Shown here: in pieces, positions 55,082 through 64,000 of the stretch | Layout: every line of letters begins with the position of its first letter | How positions within the stretch are numbered: position 1 is the stretch's first letter | DNA from: Helianthus annuus | Taxonomy: Eukaryota; Streptophyta; Magnoliopsida; Asterales; Asteraceae | NCBI RefSeq assembly: GCF_002127325.2 | Contig: NC_035436.2 | Coordinates: 115,074,088 to 115,138,087 of the forward strand | Direction of reading: 5' to 3' | Length of the DNA stretch: 64,000 bases | Made by a program: the position numbers and the translations under genes | The notes under the pieces: model-generated | Told to the model about the DNA's origin: nothing | Seen by the model: the letters and a program-made list of their open reading frames with translations, nothing else | Database searches by the model: none

Positions 55082-57511
55082 TTACTGGTTTTCCTGGGGT
55101 GTCACATCATCCCCCCGTTGATTTGGAATTTCGTCCCGAAATTCAGTAGTAGTAGCTTCAGCCTCAGTAGTGGTTGCATTGGTTCCGAATAACTGGGGGT
55201 ACTTTTCTGTCATCCTATCTTCGCGTTCCCAGGTGTACACTGGGCCACGTTTGGAGTTCCAACGAACTCGAACAAGAGGGATTCTCTTGTTTTTGAGGAC
55301 CTTCACATCCCGGTCCGTGATTTCTACTGGTTCCTTGACGAACTGTAACCGCTCGTCGATAGTGGGTTCCTTACAAGGAAAGATAAGGTTTTCATCGGAT
55401 AGGCACTCCTGTAAGTTCGATACATGAAAGACATTGTGAACTGCCCCGAGTTCAGTTGGTAGATTCAATCTATAGGCTACCCTGCCTATTCGTTCTATGA
55501 TCTAGAATGGTCCGACATACCGTGAATTTAGTTTGCCCCGTTTGCCAAAACGTACTACACCCTTCCAGGGTGAAACTTTTAGTAAAACCCGGTCCCCGAC
55601 CCGAAATTCCAATGGCTTCCTACGCTGGTCCGCGTAGGCTTTCAGACGGTCGCGTGCTGCCGCCATGCGTTGTTGTATCTGTGAAATCTTTTCTGTGGCG
55701 TCCACTACAATCTCTGGACCCGTGATTTGACTATCCCCCACCTCTGCCCAACAGAGAGGTGACTGGCATTTACGCCCGTACAATGCCTCGAATGGAGCGG
55801 CTTGAATGCTGGTGTGATAACTATTATTGTACGAGAACTCCACCAAAGGGAGGTGCTTTTCCCAGCCGTTGCCGAAATCGATAACATACGCTCGAAGCGT
55901 GTCTTCTAGAGTTTGAATAGTTCGCTCAGACTGCCCATCCGTCTGAGGGTGATATACTGTGCTCATGTCTAATTCTGAGCCGAAGGATTTGTGCATCGCT
56001 TGCCAAAGCTCTGTCGTGAATCGTGCATCGCGATCCGAAATAATAGAAATGGGCACCCCGTGCCTCGAAACAACTTCCTTGAGGTAGATATCTGCGAGAG
56101 TGGAGAACTTATCCGTTTCCTTAATAGCTAAGAAGTGTGCAGACTTGGTGAGTCGATCCACGATCACCCATATTGTGTCGTTCCCACGCTGAGATCTCGG
56201 TAGGCCTGTAACAAAGTCCATGGAAATTTCTTCCCATTTCCACTGTGGTATCGTAGACTGTTGAAGTAGGCCAGCTGGTTTCTGATATTTGACCCTGACT
56301 CTCGCACAGGTCAAGCATTTTCCAACGTACGTAGCAATGTGGGCCTTCATACTAGGCCACCAATATGCAGTGCTGATGTCGTTGTACATTTTATCCGACC
56401 CTGGATGTACCGAATAGCGAGACTTGTGAGCTTCATCCATTACAAGTTCGCGTAAACCGCCATAAAGTGGGACCCAAATACGCCCCGTTACATAGTAAGC
56501 ACCGTCTTCCTTTTGTTCCATGCGTTGCCTTGAACCGCGTAAGGCTTCAGCTTTAATGTTTTCGGGTTTTAGTGCTTCAATCTGAGCAGCTCGTATCTGT
56601 GCAGGAAGACTGGACTGAATGGTAAGCTGTAGCGCTCGCACGCGCTTAGGTAAAGTGTCTTTCCGACTGAGGGCATCAGCCACAACATTGGCCTTCCCTG
56701 GATGATACTTGATGGCACATTCGTAGTCGTTCAGAAGTTCAACCCATCTTCGTTGACGCATATTCAAATCCTTTTGCTTAAGAATATGCTCGAGACTCCT
56801 GTGATCGGTGTAAATCGTGCACCGGGTACCGTACAGGTAGTGTCGCCATATCTTAAGCGCGAAAACAACAGCTCCCAGCTCTAAATCGTGCGTCGTGTAG
56901 TTCCGTTCATGAACCTTGAGTTGCCGAGAGGCGTATGCAATAACTTTATCCCGTTGCATCAATACACAACCAAGCCCTTGTATCGATGCGTCACAATAAA
57001 CCACGAAGTCATCCGGGCCCTCGGGCAGTGAGAGAATAGGCGCGCTGCAAAGCCTATCCTTTAAGTACTGAAAAGCGGTCTCCTGTGTATTACCCCATCT
57101 GTAAACGACACCTTTCTGTGTAAGCATAGTGAGTGGTTGCGCGATCTTGGAGAAGTCTTTAATAAATCGCCTGTAGTAACCTGCCAAACCCAAGGATTGG
57201 CGTATTTCTGTCGGTGTACGCGGTGCAGGCCAGTTTCGGATCGAATCTACCTTGGATGGATCGACATGTATCCCATCCTTGTTCACTACGTGGCCTAAGA
57301 AGTGAACTTCACGAAGCCAGAAGTCGCATTTAGAAAGCTTGGCGTACAACTGTTCCTTCCGAAGGAGTTCCAAAATAAGACGAAGATGCTGCTCGTGCTC
57401 CTCCTGACTCTTGGAGTAGATCAGAATGTCGTTGATGGAGTCAAGAACATTTTGTCTAGGTAGGGTTTGCACACTCTGTTCGTAATGTCCATAAATACGG
57501 CGGGTGTGTTC
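55082..57511 (-). pseudogene. E: pol remnant (end of RT, RNase H, integrase)
   Basis: In element sense this starts in RT shortly before the catalytic motif. The expected FIDDILIY reads SINDILIY after a small disruption, so a catalytic Asp is lost. From 57472 to 55502 it is open and keeps the RT end, RNase H ([25 protein letters not shown]), integrase HHCC and DD35E (SMDFVTG, SDRDARF, DGQSERT). A TAG at 55502 cuts the C-terminal part, which resumes as an open segment at 55468-55082 with the chromo-like end. Integrase might still be made from a spliced or internal start, but RT cannot. Confidence 0.88.
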
Positions 57512-57656
57512 AATAATATCAAACCATTTATCACATCAATCATAAAATATAGTAGTTGAAATAATTCATAAAACCCAAAACATTTGATGTTCAAACCAAA
57601 CTTTGTTCGAATAGCGGAAACATAATAATGAAAAACCCCAAAAAGAAGTCATAAGT
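57512..57656 (-). repeat. LTR fragment joined inside E gag-pol
   Basis: About 145 bp between gag and RT resembles the region 70-220 bp from the 3' end of the LTRs. Shared words include GATGTTC, AATAGCGGAA, CATAAGTTCAA and a near-ATATCAAAC. The gag junction falls at ATGAAC, which is present in both gag and LTR. Confidence 0.7.
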
Positions 57657-58963
57657 TCAATTAGCGTTCATTGCGTCTCCTCCTCCTAACATGAAAACTC
57701 GACCTCTTGCCTCGTTGCCATTGTTATTGTTGTTTCCCCCGTTGTTGTCGTTGTTCCCGTTGCCCTGGTTATTGTTGTGGTTCTGATTCTGGTTCAACTG
57801 AGGACAATCGCGTTTGTAGTGTCCTTCTGCCCCACACTGGAAACATCCCCGGTTTCCACGCTGTGGTTGCTGCTGCTGGTTCTGTGGAGCTGGCGGTGGG
57901 AGTTGCTGGTTCTGATTTGCAGGCCGTGGACTCCTACAGTCTTTGGCCTCATGACCCATCTTGAGGCATCTTTGACAACGAACCTTATTACACTGGCCAC
58001 TGTGATGTTTGTTGCAGGTGTTACACTTTGGAAGGTTTCCTCGATACCCTCCTTGTTTATGGCTGCTAGAGGAGTGCTGACTTGGACTCTGGTAGCTGTC
58101 CGTCTTTCGCTGCTGAGACTGCACCTGCACTGAAACTGACCCCTTGCTAGAATCCCCCTCCCATTTTCTTTTACTTTCACTGGGAGTAGCAAGCGTAGTA
58201 GAAGCAGTAGCGGTAGTGGTAGCACTGATACGCTTTGGCAGTTTGCCCTGGTCTACTGCCTGATCTGTGATGCGGTGTGCAAGGCGCTGAATTTCCTGGA
58301 TGTTGTTGAGGTTAGCCGACGTCACGTGGCTCTGGATTTCTGGCGCCAAACCCTTGAGATACAACTCAATGCGCTTGTATGGTGGGTCTACCATGGTTGG
58401 ACACAGCACAGCCAACTCATTCGACCTCTTGGTGTAAGCTTCGATTTCTGAACCCACCATCTTCAAATTGTACAACTCATCCTCCAACTTGTGGATGTCT
58501 TCTCTTGTGCAATATTCCCTCTTAATCAGTTCTTTGAATTCATTCCAGGGTGTGGCGTTAGCAGCTGCCAACCCTAAGATCTGCACTTGTGCGTTCCACC
58601 AAGTGAGCGCAATCCCTTCAAGTGTGCCAGTGGCGAACTTCACCCTGCGAGCCTCAGGGCATTCACACATTTCAAAAACCGACTCGAGCTTTTCAAACCA
58701 GTGGAGGAGTCCAACTGCCCCCTCCGTGCCACTGAACGAGCTAGGACGACAGTCCATGAAATTCTTGAATGTGCACCCAGGTTGTTGCTGAGCGGGTTGA
58801 CCTATTGTGTACGAATAGGGCAAAGTTAAGTACGAGAATTAATGTAGGATCTAAAGATCCTAGTGTCTATACTGCAGGGTATACTACCTGCTTGGGCGGC
58901 TGCAACTGCCGCAGCAACGAGAGCCTCTAGCTGGGCTTGAGTCATGGTAATTCGTGCGGCCAT
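57657..58963 (-). pseudogene. E: gag, truncated before protease
   Basis: Exon 1 is 58963-58888 (start MAARITMTQ) and exon 2 starts at 58801, with an 86-nt putative intron between. Exon 1 lacks three codons (QAQ) found in A, BC and D, an in-frame loss. Gag is otherwise complete: [26 protein letters not shown], the CNTC..HHSGQC motif, knuckles [14 protein letters not shown] and [14 protein letters not shown], and an Asn-rich linker. The frame ends NAN-stop at 57657, just after GGGDAMN, where the LTR fragment begins. A stable Gag without protease is plausible, so E could contribute particles or only be packaged by others. Confidence 0.85.
58802..58887 (-). other. Putative 86-nt gag intron in E
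   Basis: Donor GCAG|GTAGTATACCC, acceptor CACAATAG|GTCAACC. Its length is not a multiple of 3, unlike the 90 and 99 nt of the other copies, but the exon junction phase is the same. Confidence 0.65.
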
Positions 58964-59271
58964 TGATCTTCACATCAAAGGCAACATAAGTGAGAAAGGT
59001 TCGCGAGTAGTGCGATGACAGAAGAGTGTAAGCACATAAGTATTCTCATGCAATGTCAAGTTGTGAGCAAGGTAATGTAAGCATACTACGAGCAAAGTTC
59101 TATGCAAATTCTAGCATGTAGGCAATAAACATAAACCTTATTACCTAGGAAGTTGAGTCTTGCACGTGGAGCGAAGCGTCGTTGTGGATCGTTGAGAGCA
59201 CTGTTCTGGTTATAGTCTGGTTTTAATAAAAACGTTTTCCCCTTATTAAAACCAAGTTCTCTATAACCAAT

Positions 59272-59284
59272 GGCTCTGATACCA
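59272..59284 (-). other. E primer binding site, tRNA-iMet
   Basis: TGGTATCAGAGCC in element sense, three bases inside the 5' LTR. Confidence 0.9.
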
Positions 59285-59287
59285 ATC

Positions 59288-61424
59288 TGTCACACCCCCA
59301 AAAATCCACCTGCGGAGTATCACCGCTTGGGAGCGTGACTGACCAGGATCAAGCCACCAATCATACAGAACATTGTATAAAGTAAAAGTAATCACATTAT
59401 AATCCAAACCATTTCCATATGAAAGGTGTTTCCAAAACATAAGTAAGTTAACATTGTTTAGCGGAAGCGTATTATTGTAAAACCCATAGCAAATAAGTAT
59501 CAGACATCAAAAGTGTTTAACAAGGTGATCACGATCCAAGCCCCACAACGACCAGCTCCTCCGTGTGCAAGCTCCAAGTACCTAACGATCTGCAAGGCAT
59601 GTAACAGAATGATCAACAAACTAGTTGAGCGAGTTCACATAAAGGAAATGCGTAATAGTAAGTTCATTTGTAATAGGTGGCTCTACTGGGCCGTTTGTAT
59701 ATTTTACTGTGGTGGTGTTCCACGTTTTCCTGTGGTGGTGTTCCACGTTTTCCTGTGGTGGGGTTCCACGTTTTCCTGTGGTGGTGTTCCACGTTTTCCT
59801 GTGGTGGTGTTCCACGTTTTCCTGTGGTGGTGTTCCACGTTTTCCTGTGGTGGTGTTCCACGTTTTCCTGTGGTGGTGTTCCACGTTTTCCTGTGGTGGT
59901 GTTCCACGTTACTGTGTGGTGGTGTTCCACGTTGTATAACCACTAGACTACTCGTAACTATAGGTATCCTTCACAACCGAGGATAGTAAAGTGGTAGTCT
60001 AGGCATAGTGTCAATAATGTATCTAATCAACCTTTCCATCCCATTCCCAACACCCCGGGAACCCCATGCCTTGGTAAGAGTGTGAACTCACCTTGGTTTG
60101 CTCGGTATGCTAAGTTATGCGCTCACTAGTAATTAATCACGTCCTACTGTACGCACGTATAACAAATCAGTTCATGTTCACAATGATTCGCATGCAATAT
60201 AATGTTCACGTAACAGTCAGTTTGTACATCGGCGCAACACGTACCATTTCCTAGTTACTCATCAGCTAGTGCACACAATTACAAATGTAAACATTCATCA
60301 TCAAGCATGGCATGTCAAATAGTTCATGTATACATTCCATCCTTCGAAGGATGTTTATAATTGCTACTATCCTTCGATCCACTGTTAACTTTCGACACAT
60401 CAGTGATCTTTCAACACTTACAAGTTTTCACAGTTATCTTTCGGACTAGTTGGTATGTTTCGTACCATCAGTCATCTTTCGACCTAAGGTATCTTTCGGT
60501 CAACTTAATTATGTTTCGGTCATATCTATCCTTCGGTCAATGCTATGTTTCGACTACAAGCATCTTTCGATCAATCAACAGTTACGTTTTCACAATCAGT
60601 TACGTTTTCACAGGAACAGCAACCCTAATCATCTGTACAGCCGTCATCATCATTACCAAAACATCAGAATCATTTAGCACATCTAATCATAACGCAATCA
60701 TCCAGAAATCATTGTCTAGCATGAACCTAGTTTAAACGTATCACGAAACCGGTTAACGCACATTAACACATCATCAAACCCTATGTGAAATCTATATCGA
60801 TATTCAATCGTATTCAAAATCATAATATTCAGGCATGTATCAGTTCAGGTTACATCAACAATCAAGAACACACTACACGTGAACACATACGCATATAAAC
60901 GAACGATCGAATCAAATAGATTTTACTAACCGAAATGAGGGTTTGGTCGCAAGGGTCTCCTGTGGTTACTAGCTTGCCGTCACAGTTTGGAGAGCTCTAG
61001 GGTTGGGAATATGATAGAAAATGACAGCCGATACATGCTGATACGTATTTATACGTATTACAGAAATGGGCCAAGCCCATCTGAAAGACTGGGCCGAAGG
61101 ATCTGGGTTCCAGTCGAAGGATATGGTCTTGGTTCGAAGGATATGTTTCGAGATCCTTCGAACCGGCAGTTGATCCTTCGAATCGAAGGATATCTTTCGG
61201 GGTCCTTCGATTGGCATAACATGTTTCGATCTAAACTAAGTGTTTTAATCATATTCTAATAATAACTTTAATACCACAGCAAGTAATCACATATGTGCAA
61301 CACGACAATTCATTTCATCAAAACACAACGTGTACAATTACAAGTCCATAATCCAAACAACTAAACAGTCAAAGTCAACGCGCATTTAATGCGAAAGTGA
61401 AAGTCAGAAACTCGAGTTGTCACA
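59288..61424 (-). repeat. E 5' LTR
   Basis: At +6419 from the 3' LTR with the same length (2137 bp) and no difference noticed. The 23-bp repeat is at 59707-59934. The possible leader intron ends at 59590, with donors at 60091 and 60930. Confidence 0.93.
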
Positions 61425-61429
61425 GTGTT

Positions 61430-62730
61430 GATAGGTTTTTGCACATTTAGTAATTTTATTCGGGATACAAACCTAAAATTTCAAACTTGTGAAATTCATG
61501 GGGAACACTACTTAAATATATAGGTAACCCCTGAAATCTCGTTTGAAAGGTCTCGTATTCTGATATACTAGGTGTTTATACTCTATGATGTCTGGGGTAT
61601 TATTCCGGGACTTCTGCTGAACGGTAGTTCTGACCTAGTCCTTGGCTAATACTTTATCCAAAATGCTTGAAATATAGCATAAAGCCCTCAGCTGATTAGA
61701 CAATAAAATTGATAATCATCCGTCGTAGCTGAAAAGATCCTCTAAAGGGGACACACTGCAAAGTCGAAACTGATATCTCTCTGCTGAACGGAAGTTCTGA
61801 CCTGAGATCCCTCAGTTCTCGTATTTAACCCCTAATTTATGTACAGACATCATTGTAGTATTCTTGCCTGTAAGACTGAATATTGAGATTCTGGATACGG
61901 GAGTATATTCAAGAGGTGGGATACATGAATTGAGCTAAGTTCATAAAACATCTGAATCGTATCCTGAATAGATTGAAAATTGTGTGAAAATTTAAGAGGA
62001 CAACTATATCGACAATCGACGTGAATCGTTTAGAACTTAAAATGATTAAAGCTTAACAATGCTAGTGATTTGTCTCACGAACTGATATGATCCTCTTACA
62101 CAAACTCACAAAAAATATGTTTGTTTAAAGTTCATTTCTACATTTTAGTTGTTGTTATTGCATTTGTGTTTCATATTTTTGAAAAGTCAAAAAGATTTTC
62201 GACAACTGGTGTTGAAGAGCTGATATTCAAAATTCGAGTGCTAAACATGATGAACAGGATTGGGAAATTGTGTTGAAAAATTCTTTGAATGTCATATATA
62301 AATGGTTTGAAAGATTGTATGATTAGTTAATCAAGGTCATTCATTTGAACTTGATGTAACTAATATGGTTGTTGAAAATGATTTCTACCGGTAAGTTTAC
62401 GGGAATTAATTTGTTATAAATTTGTAAAGCTTATGTTGAGGTAGAGAATATGCAGGATAAGCAGGTTTGGACTTCATTATTTCTGACGGTAGCTAATAGT
62501 CAAAGTTTGAACCAGATATCTCAGATTCGAGCATATTGAGAGGGGGAGTCAATGAAAGGGGGAGTCTGGATCAACAATCAAAGGGAAGAAATAAGTCAGA
62601 GCTAGGTTGTGATCTGAAAACCTGTGAAGAATACTTATGAGGAGAAGACAGAGAGTTGAAGAAAAGACCAAGACCGAAGACTCAGGTGCTGAAGATTGCT
62701 GAAGACTACGTCAACATCCAATGGGGAGTC
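61430..62730 (+). other. K: non-coding region, right part, with PPT
   Basis: No pol motif or convincing frame. GAACGGTAGTTCTGACCT and GAACGGAAGTTCTGACCT recur (about 61619 and 61785). GGGGGAGTC words occur at about 62541 and 62558, and ATGGGGAGTC abuts the 3' LTR as a likely PPT. Confidence 0.65.
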
Positions 62731-63220
62731 TGTTAGTGCACGGAATGTCTGTTGACTTCGTCTACATCAAGTCTTAGGTCAATATAGATCAACATAGGGT
62801 TTAGAATGACGAAATCGTGAAATATGTTGACAGGTTCGCTTATATGAACATTTGTTCATAGGTTCGCTCCTAGGGTCTTACAGGTTCGCTTATCAGTCAT
62901 TAGATTAGATAGGTTCGCTTATTAGGCTTGATATGGTTCGCTTTTGTGGTAAGTGGGCTGGTTCGCTTTTGTGGCAGTCCACATAAGCGAACCTACACAC
63001 ACTATATATAGTCTGATGTTGTCATTTCAGTAGTAACATGTGGAGCGAACCTAGGTCATTACTTGTGGGACGATACGCTGTCAAATTGTAATCATAAAGC
63101 AATAAAAGAGAAGAAATTAGAAAGGAATAGCTGTTGTAACCTTGTATACTCTGTTACCGCCTTTGTATATGAGGATGAGCTACCTTGATTGATGTTTTAG
63201 GGTCAAACAACGGTCCAACA
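62731..63220 (+). repeat. K 3' LTR
   Basis: 490 bp, TGTTAGTGCACGG...GGTCCAACA, with the same GGTTCGCT cluster and TATA box as the 5' LTR. About nine substitutions between the two LTRs. Confidence 0.9.
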
Positions 63221-63225
63221 TCTTT

Positions 63226-64000
63226 GATAACAATCAGCCTGCATCTGTCTTTTTGATTCGGGTGCCGATAAAAGTTTTGTGTCATTATCTTTTGAGCCTT
63301 TGCTTTGCATGACTAGAACAAAACTAGGAAACCCTTGACAGTAGAGGTAGCTAGTGGTGAACCCGTTGTTCTCGATTCTGTTCTTCGAAATTGCCAGTTG
63401 AACCTTAATAACCATCTTTTTCCTATAGACCTCACACCGATGCAAATTGGAAGTTTCGACATTATAATAGGGATGGATCGGTTAGCCAAGTATCACGTAG
63501 AGGTAGCTTGTTTTGAGAAGATTGTCCGTATACCGCTTTCGACTGGTGAGAAACTTGCTAGTAGTCTTAAATTCGTGTCATGTACTCAAGCTTAAAGGTA
63601 CCTGCGTAAGAACTATGTTGCCTTCTTGGCACATGTCGTAGAGGAGAAAGGAAAAGGTAAGTCTATTCAAGATATCCCTGTTGTTCGGGATTATCCTGCA
63701 GTATTTCCTGAAGAATTACTTGGTTTACCCCAAGCACGCCAAGTTGAGTTCCGTATTGATCTTGTACCTAGTGCTAATCCTATTGCTAAATCTCCGTATC
63801 ATCTTGCACCGTATGAGATGCAAGAGTTATCCAAACAGCTTCAGGAGCTTTCTGATAAAGGTTTTATTCGTCCTAGCTTTTCACCTTGGAGTGCTCCCGT
63901 TCTTTTTGTCAAGAAGAAAGATGGTTCTTTCAGGATGTGCATCGATTATCGTGAGCTTAACAAGCTTACCATTAAGAATCGATATCCCCTACCTCGCATT
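63226..64000 (+). pseudogene. H: protease and start of reverse transcriptase, continues off-window
   Basis: After TSD TCTTT the H frame resumes with DNNQPASV. A one-base shift leads to FDSGADKSFVSLSFEPL, the aspartic protease active site. Further shifts near 63310-63330 precede the protease C-part (VEVASGEPVVLDSVL, IGSFDIIIGMDRLAKYH). A TAA at 63593-63595 breaks the frame, which then continues as [30 protein letters not shown] and the RT fingers ([21 protein letters not shown]) to the window edge. RT is of the Ty3 type. The copy is inactive. It marks the distal part of the oldest element in the nest. Confidence 0.88.

Larger units (their letters stand above)
52869..61424 (-). mobile_element. 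E: internally deleted Ty3/gypsy element with identical-looking LTRs
   Basis: 8556 bp inside K, TSD GTGTT (52864-52868, 61425-61429). The 2137-bp LTRs (52869-55005, 59288-61424) show no difference in the lines I compared, so insertion is very recent. The interior holds gag, then about 145 bp of LTR-like sequence, then the end of RT, RNase H and integrase. Protease and most of RT are missing and the FIDD site is altered. It could only have moved with enzymes from another copy, such as A or BC. Confidence 0.93.
48834..63220 (+). mobile_element. K: copia-type gag-only LTR retrotransposon, interrupted by E
   Basis: 490-bp LTRs at 48834-49323 and 62731-63220 are flanked by TSD TCTTT (48829-48833, 63221-63225). 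Without E the element is about 5.8 kb. It has a PBS-like site, one decayed gag frame with zinc knuckles, then about 1.9 kb without pol motifs, and a PPT-like ATGGGGAGTC just before the 3' LTR. I saw no protease, integrase, RT or RNase H. This fits the published TR-GAG class of non-autonomous plant elements. The LTRs differ at about nine positions by eye. Confidence 0.85.

Noticed and set aside
1..64000. Host genes, rRNA, snRNA or endogenous pararetrovirus
   Set aside because: No exon-like conserved protein other than Ty3 and copia-type Gag/Pol was seen, and no movement protein or caulimovirid coat motif.

Overview
This window looks like intergenic DNA from a large plant nuclear genome. Asteraceae is my guess from the style of the elements, held with low confidence. 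I found no host protein gene, rRNA, tRNA gene or CRISPR array. Almost everything is LTR retrotransposon, stacked by repeated insertion. Boundaries below were read by eye from TG...CA LTR ends, 5-bp target-site duplications (TSDs), primer binding sites (PBS) and polypurine tracts (PPT).

Layout. (1) 1-3845 is the 3' end of a + strand Ty3/gypsy element (R1) with its 2.7-kb 3' LTR. (2) 3846-8268 has no gene. It holds a solo copia-type LTR (S, 5151-5938, TSD AGAAC), then the promoter part of the 5' LTR of an old + strand Ty3 element (H). (3) H is the scaffold of the rest. Its pieces lie at about 7.1-8.27 kb, 17.90-20.00 kb, 37.32-38.47 kb, 48.50-48.83 kb and 63.23-64.00 kb. In order they give LTR, PBS, leader, gag, zinc knuckles, protease and reverse transcriptase, running off the right edge. 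Four insertions split H: A (8269-17893, minus, TSD TAGAC), BC (19998-37312, minus, TSD GCCTG), D (38472-48497, plus, TSD GAAAC) and K (48834-63220, plus, TSD TCTTT). K is split in turn by E (52869-61424, minus, TSD GTGTT).

Element biology. R1, A, BC, D and E are related long-LTR Ty3/gypsy elements primed by initiator tRNA-Met. The Tekay/Del chromovirus lineage is inferred from pol motifs and a chromo-like C-terminus. A and both halves of BC keep complete gag-pol frames: zinc knuckles, DSGA protease, FIDD reverse transcriptase, RNase H and DD35E integrase. D is broken by one extra base and one nonsense codon. E has lost protease and most of RT, yet its two LTRs look identical, so it probably moved recently using enzymes made elsewhere. 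BC is LTR-internal-LTR-internal-LTR inside one TSD pair. K is a copia-type gag-only element.

Most unusual signals. (a) Each long LTR carries, at the same relative place, an array of small hairpins. In A, BC and D the stems differ in sequence but stay paired, while the 5-nt loop is nearly constant (AANCC in element sense). (b) The array lies between a conserved AAG|GTGAGT donor and a conserved CCTTGCAG acceptor, which suggests a leader intron inside the LTR. (c) gag appears to have a tiny 5' intron of 86-99 nt whose removal restores the frame in all five copies that retain this region. (d) Every LTR family has its own interspersed 8-11-bp motif array.
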